NCBI GenBank assembly: GCA_020048155.1
Contig: JAIFMY010000143.1
Location: 1-38,437, forward strand
DNA length: 38,437 nt
Reading direction: 5' to 3'
From: Bacteroidota bacterium
GTDB taxonomy: Bacteria > Bacteroidota > Bacteroidia > Bacteroidales > DYOH01
The notes below the pieces were generated by a model. The model did not search any database and was not told where the DNA came from. It saw nothing but the letters and a program-made list of their open reading frames with translations. Every line of letters begins with the position of its first letter. Position 1 is the first letter of the stretch. Shown here piece after piece: positions 1 through 8,990 of the stretch. The translations under genes and the position numbers were made by a program.

Positions 1-413
1 GTGACTGCGCGTTCTTGCATGGCTTCGAGCAAAGCCGATTGTGTTTTGGGTGGAGTACGGTTTATTTCGTCGGCGAGTATAATATTGCCAAATATGGGAC
101 CTTTGATGAATCTGAAATGTCGGTTCTCGTCTAGTATTTCGGTACCAATAATATCTGATGGCATAAGGTCTGGAGTAAACTGGATTCTTTTGTAGTCGAG
201 TCCCAGTATATTGCTGATAGTATTTACAAGCAATGTTTTAGCCAAACCTGGTACCCCCACCAGCAAACCATGTCCGCGGCTGAAAATGCAAATAAGTACT
301 TGTTTTACAACCTCATTTTGCCCAATGATTACTTTGCCGATTTCGGAATTGAGAGTTTCATATTTCTGTCGCAGATGATCTACCGCAACAACATCATTTT
401 CAAAATTTATCAT
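1..413 (-). CDS. MoxR-family AAA+ ATPase, 3' part cut by window edge
   Basis: The first 137 codons of a MoxR-type AAA+ ATPase lie here; the rest is beyond the left edge. The ATG at 413 begins [10 protein letters not shown] Walker A motif GVPGLAKT is at residues 53-60 and a Walker B motif ending LADE at about 111-116, followed by [16 protein letters not shown], which is strongly characteristic of MoxR proteins. MoxR ATPases generally act as chaperone-like partners of VWA-domain proteins in envelope or metal-cofactor assembly; the partner here is not visible. The gene follows the SurA-like gene on the same strand with a 44-base gap, so it is probably the last known member of the guaB/PPIase operon. 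Family assignment is secure, the specific role is not. Confidence 0.93.
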   Translation of the reverse strand, partial: MINFENDVVAVDHLRQKYETLNSEIGKVIIGQNEVVKQVLICIFSRGHGLLVGVPGLAKTLLVNTISNILGLDYKRIQFTPDLMPSDIIGTEILDENRHFRFIKGPIFGNIILADEINRTPPKTQSALLEAMQERAV

Positions 414-457
414 CAATAGGGAGTATTTTTGGTTTTTATATTGCTAAAAGGAAAAAA

Positions 458-1801
458 TTACTTTTTAATCCATCCATTGAAATCGAAAGAACACGACTGG
501 TATTCCTTTTCAACTTTGATGAAAGATGATGCCTGTTTTTCGGCAACCCACTTATCAAGTTCATTTTTCTGTTTGTGAGAAAGGGTCATATCCTGAATTC
601 GGTTATAGTCATCTTTGAGATTGGCCACATGAGGTTCCGAATTGGCATTTAGCTTTACAACCACATAAATAGGATTGCCAACCATATCCACCGCCATAAA
701 AGGTTTAGAAACTTCACCCACAGTAAGTTCCTTCAAAACTTTTAAATACGAAGGTTCTATTTGGTCTATTTCGAATTTTGTACTTCCAGTATAAGGATTT
801 GCAACAATTCCATTGTTTAGTCTACTCTCTTCGTCGGTGCTGTAATAAAGTGCAGCTTTCTCAAAACTGATGCTGTCTTTCATAATTTCGGCACGAATGC
901 TATCGAGCAAGTTTTGCGCTTTCGTAAGAGAAGCATTATCTGCCTGTGGTTTGATGAGAATATGACGAAGCAAAGCTTGCTCCCCACGCATTTCCACCAT
1001 TTGAATGATGTGATACCCGTATTCCGTTTTTACAACATCAGAAATTTCACCGGGTTTCAAACTAAAGGCTGCGCCGGCAAACTCAGGCACCAACTCACCT
1101 CGGCTAATGTAACCGAGGCTACCATTGTTGTTTCGCGATCCCGGATCCTGACTATACAAACTGGCGTAAATGCCAAAATATTTGGGTTCCGCTTCAGCCT
1201 TTTTCTTATATTCTCTCAATGTGTTTTTGATATTCTCAACAATTTCGTCGGCCACCTGAGGTTCAATGACTATTTGCGAATATTCCATCTCTGCTTTGAT
1301 AAGCGGTAAACTGTCTTTAGGCAGCGATTTGAAAAACTTATTCACCTCAGCCGGAGTAACTTTAATGTCGCTCGTTATTTTCCCTTGCATTTTGCGTGTA
1401 AGCATCTGCTCGCGAATGAGTTCTCTGAAATCAGCTTTAATTTCTTCAATAGATTTATTGAAATATTCTTCAAGTTTCTCGGGGCTACCAATTTGCTTGA
1501 TGTAATTTTCGAGTCTTGAGTCGAGTTCTGCTTCCACTTCTTTGTCAGAAACATCCAGGCTATCTAGTATGGCCTGATTGAGCAAAAGTTTTTGAAGCAT
1601 GAGTTCTTCCAGAATTCTGCAACGAGGATTTTCGAAGTTTATGCCTTGGGCTTTATATTGCAGTAACTGATTTTCGATATCAGAATACAAAATTTTGTGG
1701 CTACCAACCATTGCGACCACTTTATCTATCATTATTTTTTGAGAAAGTGCTTGAAAACTAATGGTTAAAATAAAAACGATGGAGATTAATGTATATTTCA
1801 T
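458..1801 (-). CDS. SurA-like periplasmic peptidyl-prolyl isomerase/chaperone
   Basis: This 447-residue protein has a signal peptide (about residues 1-20, cleavage near ALS-Q). A SurA_N-type helical region spans about 25-160 and two parvulin (PpiC/rotamase) domains span about 172-270 and 277-385. The first parvulin is well kept, with GSLGYISRGELVPEF and EYGYHIIQ; the second begins LLRHILIKP and is less canonical. Length and order match E. coli SurA (about 430 residues), which escorts outer-membrane beta-barrel proteins through the periplasm. The ATG at 1801 is 8 bases after the lipoprotein gene stop, and moxR follows. Because three related folding factors sit together, it is unclear which is the functional SurA, so I give no symbol. 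Confidence 0.92.
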   Translation of the reverse strand: MKYTLISIVFILTISFQALSQKIMIDKVVAMVGSHKILYSDIENQLLQYKAQGINFENPRCRILEELMLQKLLLNQAILDSLDVSDKEVEAELDSRLENYIKQIGSPEKLEEYFNKSIEEIKADFRELIREQMLTRKMQGKITSDIKVTPAEVNKFFKSLPKDSLPLIKAEMEYSQIVIEPQVADEIVENIKNTLREYKKKAEAEPKYFGIYASLYSQDPGSRNNNGSLGYISRGELVPEFAGAAFSLKPGEISDVVKTEYGYHIIQMVEMRGEQALLRHILIKPQADNASLTKAQNLLDSIRAEIMKDSISFEKAALYYSTDEESRLNNGIVANPYTGSTKFEIDQIEPSYLKVLKELTVGEVSKPFMAVDMVGNPIYVVVKLNANSEPHVANLKDDYNRIQDMTLSHKQKNELDKWVAEKQASSFIKVEKEYQSCSFDFNGWIKK

Positions 1802-1809
1802 TTTTTGTG

Positions 1810-2658
1810 TTACTTCAGTTCATATATTTTAAAACTTTTATCGCTTACAGCTTCCTGATAAAGATTTTCTTCAAGTTCGTTAATTAATTGTATTTTCTTT
1901 CTGTTTTGCAAAATGGAATGAATTTTCACTTTAGCAAAAGATATGGGCATTTGTTCATTTGTGAGCAAGTAATCGTCGACTCTAAGAAAATAGTGAAACG
2001 CAGAATCTGAAAACTCAAGCTTTTTCTGGGTTCTGATGAGCTGGTCGGCATTCTGAATACTTGCTGGAAAAAGCATTTGAACATCCTTCAGCGCAATCCA
2101 ATTATTTTTGAAATAATCGAATTTTGTAGCGTATTTCAGGCAATATTCTACGAGCGCCAATGAATCAGTTTCACGAGTTGAAAAAATATTTTTCTTAGCA
2201 AGCATTAAATCGGGAGCATCTGCTGCTATCTGCACAAACAGCCCCTTTACAACCATATCGGCCAAGATGAAATCTTCTTTATTCTCTTCAAAATAATTTT
2301 CGATTTCGGCATCTGGTACTATGGTATCCATTTTTTGATTTACGTATTCAGTCTGATATTTGAACCTGAGCAAAGAGCTGCGATAATCATCGAGTTCAAG
2401 AGTTACATCTTTCTGCTCATCAGTGAGATTCAATTCAGCCTTTTTAAGCATCAACTCTTCATGTATCCATTTATCAATCATTCTCTTAGCATATTCAACA
2501 CTATCATTTGCCAATAAACCATCGGGTATCATTTCCGATAATTCATGAAGGTATAGATTTTTGTCATATACACTCGCTAAAATAACTCCATCCGTCTTTT
2601 TTTCTGAAGCGCATGAGATAGCAAATGAAATGAAAAGGATTACTAATAAATGCTTCAT
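1810..2658 (-). CDS. Lipoprotein related to SurA-type chaperones, no clear PPIase domain
   Basis: A 282-residue protein starting MKHLLVILFISFAISC, a lipoprotein signal with the probable lipidated Cys at residue 16. The body is helical and charged. An N-terminal part resembles the SurA_N/PpiD fold (EEL-MLKKAEL pattern at about 70-80), but the parvulin signatures seen in the two flanking genes are not recognisable. Its ATG shares one base with the TAA stop of the upstream PPIase gene (TAATG on the minus strand), which implies translational coupling, and SurA-like follows after 8 bases. I infer a periplasm-facing folding factor or holdase acting with its two PPIase neighbours; function is not shown by the sequence. 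Confidence 0.8.
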   Translation of the reverse strand: MKHLLVILFISFAISCASEKKTDGVILASVYDKNLYLHELSEMIPDGLLANDSVEYAKRMIDKWIHEELMLKKAELNLTDEQKDVTLELDDYRSSLLRFKYQTEYVNQKMDTIVPDAEIENYFEENKEDFILADMVVKGLFVQIAADAPDLMLAKKNIFSTRETDSLALVEYCLKYATKFDYFKNNWIALKDVQMLFPASIQNADQLIRTQKKLEFSDSAFHYFLRVDDYLLTNEQMPISFAKVKIHSILQNRKKIQLINELEENLYQEAVSDKSFKIYELK

Positions 2659-4613
2659 TATTTCCGTGATTTAATCTTGTCAAATACAGCCTGATTGATG
2701 GTTACCACATATTTCTTTCTCAACTCTGCATTCCATTCTGTTTCCAATTGGCTCTGATAATTGGAAGTAACGATGCCCCGAACCTCTTCAAGAGGCAAAG
2801 GCTGAGGTCCCAATACACCCATATCATGAAACAACTGGTGAGAAGTGGCATCTAACACAAAACGTTCGCCTGCATCTAAACGAGCAAAAAAATGCTTATA
2901 CTGAGCAGAATCGGTACTCACAAACTCTTTTTTCCACAATAATCTTGCACGGGGATCGTATTTTATAAGTACAGATAACACGCCTTCAACAGTATTTTCA
3001 GATTTCGCAAGTTTCTTCGAAATTTTCTTATTCAACTCGTAAATAAACGTTTGGTATACTGCCAAAGTACGTTTGCCGGGCGCCATGTACTTATTTTTAT
3101 TCTGTTCGTAATAATTTTTCAAGCCCAGAGTATCGTTTGAAGCTTTGTCCCAGATTTTTTCTTTCGAAATTTCGAATAAAAGCAAACCATCATAATATTC
3201 CATAAGGGTAAGCGAAAATTCGGGATATTTTTTCTCCAAATTACTTTCTTCATAATCAAACAAAAGAGTTTCCTGATAAATAGAATATTGCTCAGACAAG
3301 AAATTATAAATATGCACATTGCTATTTAATCGGGAGGGGCGGCTAATTATCAAAAATTTCCAGAAATCAGATTTTGTAAATTTCTTTCCTGCAAATTCAA
3401 ACATGATTCCCGACATATCGGTACCCTCAGCGGGTGCATCATTTCCCTCGAAAAATGCACTGTCCATGAGATACTCCATCTCTGGAAGCAATTGATAATC
3501 TTTGAAAGCAGTTTCATTTTTGATGCGCGCAAGTATAGCCAGCCTGTTAAGGTCGGCACGAGAATCTTTCACCACCCGATTTTTGATATCAGCAAAAATT
3601 TCGTTTTTTTCAGGAATTGGTTTTAATGCCACACGTTTTATAATGTGATATCCAATGGCAGATTTAAAAACAGAAGAAATCTCTCCATCCATTTTAAGTC
3701 CAAAAGCAGCTTGCTCAAATTCAGGAACCATGCGACCTGTTGAGAAAAAAGGCAATTCGCCACCTTGTGCGGCGCTGCTTTTATCATCGGAATACTTTCT
3801 GGCCAAATCGCCAAAATCGGTGCCTGCCTGCAATTGATTTTGAATGCTGTACATAAGTTTTTCTTTCTCGAGCAGCTCATCGGCGGTAGCATCTGGTGGA
3901 AATAAAATGGTGATATGAGCAACCTTCACCTCGCCACGAGCCGAACGTTTGTCTACGACCTTAATAAGATGATAGCCATAAGAAGAGCGTACTGGCATAC
4001 TTATTTGTCCAACCGGAGTTTTGTATACACCATTTTCGAATTGATAAACAGTACGAAGTGCAGTAATATAACCCAAATCGCCACTATTGCGCGATGCACT
4101 AGGATCATCAGAAGTTTCGCGGGCAAGTGCCTGAAAGTCATATCCATCAAGTGCCCTTCTGCGAATGCGTAGAGCCTTATCGTAGGCTTTGAGTGTATCG
4201 GCAGGCAAAGCATGAGGGTCGAGACTAATGAGTATATGATATGCGTGTATTTCGTATTTCATTCGCTCATAAGCTTCATTGGCAAGCCTATCGATGATTG
4301 AATTATCGATAAGATAAGGTCTGGCAAGATGCTTACGATATCCGGCCAATTCGCTTTTAAAACTATTAAGTGTATCGAAACCAAGCGATTCAGCCTCAAC
4401 TACTTTCAATTTGTAGTTGATAAACATTTGCAAATACTCGTCCATATTTTTAATTTCGGCGAAAGTACCGGGCGTATTATTCTTCTGGTACATGCGCAAA
4501 AACTCATCTACAGTTACCTTCTTAGGGCCAACTTGTATGAGAATTTCAGACTGAGCTAGAGCCTGAGAAATAAAAATGAGTATAAAAAAGTATAAACTTA
4601 AAATTTGTTTCAT
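2658..4613 (-). CDS. Large periplasmic peptidyl-prolyl isomerase with two parvulin domains
   Basis: The frame is open from an ATG at 4625, but the ATG at 4613 gives a better signal peptide (MKQILSLYFFILIFISQALA), so I choose 4613; the protein is then 651 residues. Two parvulin domains follow an N-terminal helical region: one around residues 120-225, with SGDLGYI and SYGYHLIK, and one around 230-335, with GGELPFF and IGYHIIK. The C-terminal half, about 310 residues, is a charged helical region without a recognised domain. The family catalyses cis-trans isomerisation of prolyl bonds and assists envelope protein folding. It lies directly downstream of guaB and overlaps the next gene by one base. 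Confidence 0.9.
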   Translation of the reverse strand: MKQILSLYFFILIFISQALAQSEILIQVGPKKVTVDEFLRMYQKNNTPGTFAEIKNMDEYLQMFINYKLKVVEAESLGFDTLNSFKSELAGYRKHLARPYLIDNSIIDRLANEAYERMKYEIHAYHILISLDPHALPADTLKAYDKALRIRRRALDGYDFQALARETSDDPSASRNSGDLGYITALRTVYQFENGVYKTPVGQISMPVRSSYGYHLIKVVDKRSARGEVKVAHITILFPPDATADELLEKEKLMYSIQNQLQAGTDFGDLARKYSDDKSSAAQGGELPFFSTGRMVPEFEQAAFGLKMDGEISSVFKSAIGYHIIKRVALKPIPEKNEIFADIKNRVVKDSRADLNRLAILARIKNETAFKDYQLLPEMEYLMDSAFFEGNDAPAEGTDMSGIMFEFAGKKFTKSDFWKFLIISRPSRLNSNVHIYNFLSEQYSIYQETLLFDYEESNLEKKYPEFSLTLMEYYDGLLLFEISKEKIWDKASNDTLGLKNYYEQNKNKYMAPGKRTLAVYQTFIYELNKKISKKLAKSENTVEGVLSVLIKYDPRARLLWKKEFVSTDSAQYKHFFARLDAGERFVLDATSHQLFHDMGVLGPQPLPLEEVRGIVTSNYQSQLETEWNAELRKKYVVTINQAVFDKIKSRK

Positions 4614-4636
4614 ATCCACCAGCATGTAAAGAAAAA

Positions 4637-6112
4637 TCAGATATCGCGGGTATAATTAGGAGCCTCGCGTGTTATAGATACATCGTGCGGATGACTTTCG
4701 ACCACACCAGCATTGGTAATGCGCACAAATTTGGCCTTGTGCAGCTCGTCGATATTGGCCGCGCCACAATATCCCATACCCGCGCGCAGACCGCCAACCA
4801 ACTGAAAAATAACTTCGTTGAGCGAACCTTTGTATGGTACACGAGCGGAAATACCTTCCGGAACCAATTTTTTTACATCGTCTTCCATATCCTGAAAATA
4901 ACGGTCTTTAGATCCCGTCTGCATGGCTTCTACAGAGCCCATACCTCTATAAGATTTGAATTTGCGTCCTTGATACAAGATGGTTTCACCGGGAGCTTCG
5001 TCCACTCCGGCAAACATAGAACCAGCCATCACACTATGTGCGCCGGCAGCAAGTGCTTTTACGATATCACCTGAATATCTGAGACCGCCATCGGCAATCA
5101 CCGGAATACCAAAATCGCGCAGGGCATTGCTTACATCATATATGGCAGAAAGTTGAGGTACACCTACACCAGCCACTACACGTGTGGTGCATATAGAACC
5201 CGGACCAATACCCACTTTTACAGAATCGGCGCCAGCTTCTGCCAATGCGAGTGCAGCCTCAGCGGTGGCTATATTTCCTACAACCAGATCTATATCACGG
5301 AATTTTTCTCTCACAGATTTTATCATTTGCAATACGCCTCTGGAGTGACCATGTGCGGTATCTATGACTACAGCATCTACACCGGCATTTATAAGCGCTT
5401 CTACCCTCTCCATGGTATTGAAAGTAACACCCACTGCAGCAGCTACGCGCAGACGGCCATTGGTATCTTTGCATGAGTTTGGGCGGTCTTGGGCTTTGGT
5501 AATATCTTTATAGGTGATTAGTCCAATCAGTTTATTGTTATCGTCAATTACCGGAAGCTTTTCAATTTTATAAGACTGAAGGATTTTGGCAGCCTCATCC
5601 AGATTTACGTATTGGTTGGTGGTGATGATGTTGTTTTTGGTCATCACTTCACGAATAGGCCGTACTTTATTCATTTCAAAACGCAGGTCTCTATTAGTGA
5701 CTATGCCTATAAGTCTCTTATTTTCATCAACTACAGGAATGCCACCAATTTTAAATTCGTACATCATGCTCAATGCATCGGCTACTGTACTGTTTTCGCT
5801 TATCGTCACCGGATTTATAATCATACCATTTTCGGCACGCTTAACCTTACGCACCTGAGTAGCTTGATCTTCTATCGACATGTTTTTGTGTATCACACCT
5901 ATACCACCTTCTCTGGCCATGGCTATAGCCATTACAGAATCAGTAACTGTATCCATGGCAGCGGAAACTATGGGAGTGTTCAATCTGATATTTCGTGAAA
6001 AATAAGTGGCGAGGCTCACTTCACGCGGCAGCACTTGTGAATATGCCGGAACCAGCAATACATCGTCGAAAGTTAGACCTTCGGCAACAACTTTTTCAGT
6101 TAAAAAAGACAT
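4637..6112 (-). CDS. guaB: Inosine-5'-monophosphate dehydrogenase
   Basis: Full-length IMP dehydrogenase (491 residues), which converts IMP to XMP with NAD+, the committed step of GMP synthesis in the cytoplasm. The N-terminus [10 protein letters not shown] is typical. Two CBS domains occupy about 95-205 within the barrel. The catalytic loop [11 protein letters not shown] places the nucleophilic Cys at 308, DGGLRYSGD (341-349) is the phosphate-binding segment, and SKDRYFQ (401-407) fits the mobile-flap Arg-Tyr pair. It appears to be the first gene of an operon leading into the PPIase genes, with a gap of 11 to 23 bases depending on the next start. A -7-like element lies about 30 bases upstream. 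Confidence 0.98.
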   Translation of the reverse strand: MSFLTEKVVAEGLTFDDVLLVPAYSQVLPREVSLATYFSRNIRLNTPIVSAAMDTVTDSVMAIAMAREGGIGVIHKNMSIEDQATQVRKVKRAENGMIINPVTISENSTVADALSMMYEFKIGGIPVVDENKRLIGIVTNRDLRFEMNKVRPIREVMTKNNIITTNQYVNLDEAAKILQSYKIEKLPVIDDNNKLIGLITYKDITKAQDRPNSCKDTNGRLRVAAAVGVTFNTMERVEALINAGVDAVVIDTAHGHSRGVLQMIKSVREKFRDIDLVVGNIATAEAALALAEAGADSVKVGIGPGSICTTRVVAGVGVPQLSAIYDVSNALRDFGIPVIADGGLRYSGDIVKALAAGAHSVMAGSMFAGVDEAPGETILYQGRKFKSYRGMGSVEAMQTGSKDRYFQDMEDDVKKLVPEGISARVPYKGSLNEVIFQLVGGLRAGMGYCGAANIDELHKAKFVRITNAGVVESHPHDVSITREAPNYTRDI

Positions 6113-6141
6113 GATTTATCCGTTTTTAATTTATTTGGTGC

Positions 6142-6149
6142 CAAAAGTA
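6142..6149 (-). promoter_or_regulatory. Predicted Bacteroidota -7 promoter element for guaB
   Basis: On the minus strand the sequence is TACTTTTG, an exact match to the TAnnTTTG element recognised by the Bacteroidota primary sigma factor. It lies 30 bases upstream of the guaB ATG. A TTTTG at 6175-6179 could be the -33 box, although its spacing of 25 is slightly long. Confidence 0.55.
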
Positions 6150-6336
6150 CAAAAAAGTATAGAATACAGAAGAGCAAAAGGTTTAATAAACAAATAAAGA
6201 TAGCTCTAAATAATGTTAATATAAAGTAGGTACTCGCAAAAGTTTGGTATTTGACTCATTGTGAGTGAATGCAAATGAGAAATAAATTGTATTTTTACAG
6301 GCTACAATTTTTGATTTTTATGTAAACAAAATTATC

Positions 6337-7152
6337 ATGTCTGTACATCAGGATATTAAACAAGTAACCACCCATGTACTTCAGAATATGAAGCTAAGCA
6401 ACGAAAAAATTGCTATGCTTACCGCATACGATTTTTCGATGGCTCGTATATTGGACAATGCCGGAATAGATGTTATTTTGGTAGGCGATAGCGCATCAAA
6501 TGTAATGGCTGGCCATAAAACTACTCTACCCATCACTCTAAACGAGATGATATATCACGCGAGTTCGGTGGTGAGGGCAGTAACACGTGCTTTGGTTGTA
6601 GTAGACTTACCCTTTGGCACGTATCAAGGAAACTCTAAAGAAGCCCTCTCATCTGCCATTCGTATCATGAAAGAAACCGGAGCTGCTGCTATAAAAATGG
6701 AAGGGGGACGTGAAATACGTGAATCGATAGAACGCATACTCTCTGCCGGAATTCCGGTAATGGGACACTTAGGACTCACCCCACAGTCCATTCACAAATT
6801 TGGAACTTACGTGGTACGTGCCCGTGAAGAAGAAGAAGCACGCAAACTGATGGACGATGCCCGTCTTTTGGAAAATTTGGGTGTATTTTCGATAGTAATT
6901 GAAAAAGTACCAGCCAGGCTTGCGGCCAAAGTAGCTCAGGATTTGCGCATTCCACTTATAGGAATTGGAGCAGGGCACGAAGTTGACGGACAGGTATTGG
7001 TTCTGCATGATATGCTAGGAATTACCAACGAGTTTTCGCCGCGTTTTTTGAGGCGTTACAACAATCTTTTCGAACAAATAAAAACTTCGGTCCAGGGCTA
7101 TATTGCTGATGTAAAATCGGTCGATTTTCCGAACGATAAAGAGCAATACTAA
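6337..7152 (+). CDS. panB: 3-methyl-2-oxobutanoate hydroxymethyltransferase
   Basis: Ketopantoate hydroxymethyltransferase (271 residues), the first committed enzyme of pantothenate and coenzyme A synthesis. It transfers a hydroxymethyl group from 5,10-methylene-tetrahydrofolate to 2-oxoisovalerate. Expected motifs are present: [10 protein letters not shown] (27-36), [12 protein letters not shown] (49-60, metal-binding Asp51), the VVVDLPFG Asp at 90, KMEGG with Glu122, and VIEKVP with the catalytic-base Glu at 189. Length is normal. It starts at an ATG 225 bases from the divergent guaB and is followed after 40 bases by the pseudouridine synthase, probably in one transcript. No exact TAnnTTTG was found in front of it. 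Confidence 0.97.
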   Translation: MSVHQDIKQVTTHVLQNMKLSNEKIAMLTAYDFSMARILDNAGIDVILVGDSASNVMAGHKTTLPITLNEMIYHASSVVRAVTRALVVVDLPFGTYQGNSKEALSSAIRIMKETGAAAIKMEGGREIRESIERILSAGIPVMGHLGLTPQSIHKFGTYVVRAREEEEARKLMDDARLLENLGVFSIVIEKVPARLAAKVAQDLRIPLIGIGAGHEVDGQVLVLHDMLGITNEFSPRFLRRYNNLFEQIKTSVQGYIADVKSVDFPNDKEQY

Positions 7153-7192
7153 GCTACAGATTAGAAAAAAATAATCATACAAATCATACAGA

Positions 7193-7888
7193 ATGAAAGA
7201 ATTAGATATACTTTTTGAAGACAACCACCTGCTGGCCGTAAACAAAAAATGCGGTGTACTGGTGCAAGCCGACAAAACCGGTGATCCGAGTCTTGAGGAA
7301 GATGTAAAAGAATATATCCGTGTAAAATACAACAAGCCGGGTGAAGCTTATCTTGGTGTTCCTCACCGTATAGACCGGCCAACTAGCGGAGTTGTGCTTT
7401 TTGCAAAAAGTAATAAAGCATTGGTTCGTATCAATGTTATGCTACAGGAGGGCAACCAGATAAATAAAGTGTACTGGGCTATTGTAGACAAACGCCCACC
7501 CTTGGAGCACGAAACCCTTACGCACTATATATACCGCGACACCAATAAAAATAAATCGGTGGCTTATTCCAAAGCATCGAAATACACCAAGGAGGGCAAA
7601 CTCACCTATACACTCATAGGTGCCACCAAGCACTATGCACTACTCGAAATCGATTTACACACTGGTCGTCATCACCAGATACGCGCTCAGTTGGCCAAAA
7701 TAGGTTGCCACATAAAAGGTGACCTTAAGTATGGTGCAGCTCGCTCAAACGAGGATGGTGGTATACACCTGCATGCACGCTCGCTTGAGTTTATACACCC
7801 TGTAACCAAAGAAAACATTAAAATAACTGCCCGTCCGCCAATAGATCCACTCTGGATGGAGTTTTTAGGATTGTTTAAACAGAATTAA
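7193..7888 (+). CDS. RluA-family RNA pseudouridine synthase
   Basis: A 231-residue enzyme of the RluA family, which isomerises uridine to pseudouridine in rRNA or tRNA. The catalytic motif HRIDRPTSGVVLFAKS (58-73) carries the nucleophilic Asp61, and LHTGRHHQIRAQLA further on is the second family signature. There is no N-terminal S4 domain, so it resembles the short RluA/TruC-like branch rather than RluC or RluD. Target position cannot be read from the sequence. It sits 40 bases after panB and is followed by a strong terminator, so the two genes probably form a bicistronic unit. Confidence 0.93.
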   Translation: MKELDILFEDNHLLAVNKKCGVLVQADKTGDPSLEEDVKEYIRVKYNKPGEAYLGVPHRIDRPTSGVVLFAKSNKALVRINVMLQEGNQINKVYWAIVDKRPPLEHETLTHYIYRDTNKNKSVAYSKASKYTKEGKLTYTLIGATKHYALLEIDLHTGRHHQIRAQLAKIGCHIKGDLKYGAARSNEDGGIHLHARSLEFIHPVTKENIKITARPPIDPLWMEFLGLFKQN

Positions 7889-7918
7889 ATAGCTTAATTA
7901 GCATATCTACCTGATATT

Positions 7919-7960
7919 AAACTTCCCTAAAGTTTATAGCTTTCGGGAAGTTTTTTTTTT
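7919..7960 (+). terminator. Rho-independent terminator after panB/pseudouridine synthase
   Basis: AAACTTCCC (7919-7927) pairs with GGGAAGTTT (7945-7953), with a nested AAAG/CTTT stem in the loop, and a run of T follows on the plus strand. It lies 30 bases after the pseudouridine synthase stop. Confidence 0.9.
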
Positions 7961-8049
7961 AGATATCCAAGTTTTATAGAATTCAGAATTTAAGAAGGCC
8001 TTTTTGGTATTTTATTTTGGTATAATGTCATTTGCATCTGTAAATATTC

Positions 8050-8883
8050 TTAAAAACCCCTCTCGCTGCTTCCAATTTTTCGGAATCTGGTTTTCAGAAA
8101 TATCTCGACTTTGGTATTGAACTCATTTGTATAGCGCGCCAGCGTAGAATGGCCTGCATTGGGCATAATCCAAAGATTGGCATTGGGAATATGCTCAAAA
8201 ATATTTACGGTATGGGAAGGCAATATGATATCGTGGTCGCCACCGATGACAAGCGTAGGGTATTTGAATGTAGTAGAATCTTGAGGCGTTTTAGGCAAAT
8301 TCTCATGAAACATTTTCATATAAGTTTTGTAAGTATTTTCAACATATATATAGTCCTCGGGATAGATAGCCGAAGAATCCGGTTGCAAATTGGCGCCCGT
8401 GATTACCAGTTTCCGCACCTTGGCCGGGTGCCTGATGGCAATGAGCAAGCCAATGATGCCCCCATCGCTCCACCCTACTATATGTGCCGAATCTATATTC
8501 ATAGCAGTAAGCAATGCTGCATAATCGTCGGCCATCATTTCGTAGCTCAGCGAATCAGATTTGTCCACCGATTTACCATGTGCCCTGCTATCTGCCACTA
8601 TTACCTTGTATTTGGTTGAAAAGTATGGAATTTGCTTCACGAAAGCATTGATGCTGCCACCATTGCCATGTATAAAAAGCAAAGGCTCCCCGTTGCCGTA
8701 GGTCTCGCAATACATACTAAAACCTCTCACTTTATAATGCTTCCCTGTGGAATTATTTTTTCCATAGGTTGTATTGCGCACCAGGCTATCAAATTCCATT
8801 TGGGTATCAGACATATTGTTCTGTCCAAACGTACCCACATTTAGTAATTCTAAATATACAATCAGAAGAAAAAGTCTTTTCAT
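8050..8883 (-). CDS. Secreted alpha/beta hydrolase
   Basis: A 277-residue alpha/beta-hydrolase fold protein with an N-terminal signal peptide (about 1-20, ending TFG-Q), so probably exported to the periplasm or outside. The oxyanion segment HGNGG is at 72-76 and the nucleophile elbow GWSDGG gives Ser139. GGDHDIILP supplies an acid (Asp218 most likely), and NAGHSTL gives His245. The complete triad suggests an active esterase, lipase or similar; substrate cannot be inferred. It lies 107 bases downstream of the PAS kinase gene on the same strand. No exact promoter element was seen in that gap. Confidence 0.9.
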   Translation of the reverse strand: MKRLFLLIVYLELLNVGTFGQNNMSDTQMEFDSLVRNTTYGKNNSTGKHYKVRGFSMYCETYGNGEPLLFIHGNGGSINAFVKQIPYFSTKYKVIVADSRAHGKSVDKSDSLSYEMMADDYAALLTAMNIDSAHIVGWSDGGIIGLLIAIRHPAKVRKLVITGANLQPDSSAIYPEDYIYVENTYKTYMKMFHENLPKTPQDSTTFKYPTLVIGGDHDIILPSHTVNIFEHIPNANLWIMPNAGHSTLARYTNEFNTKVEIFLKTRFRKIGSSERGF

Positions 8884-8990
8884 TTTAAGTGATTTTCATT
8901 TATGAGAAGCAAATAAACTAAAATAATTCATTCAAAAGCAGAGAATAGCTATGCAGTGATTTTTCAAAAAAAAGTATAATAATCATTGCA

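Noticed and set aside
914-1309. Open frame of 131 codons on the plus strand
   Set aside because: It is antisense to the SurA-like gene and has no coherent domain; it reflects the codon use of the real gene.
4614-4625. Upstream ATG of the large PPIase
   Set aside because: It adds MLVD before a signal peptide that starts correctly at MKQILS, so the ATG at 4613 is preferred.
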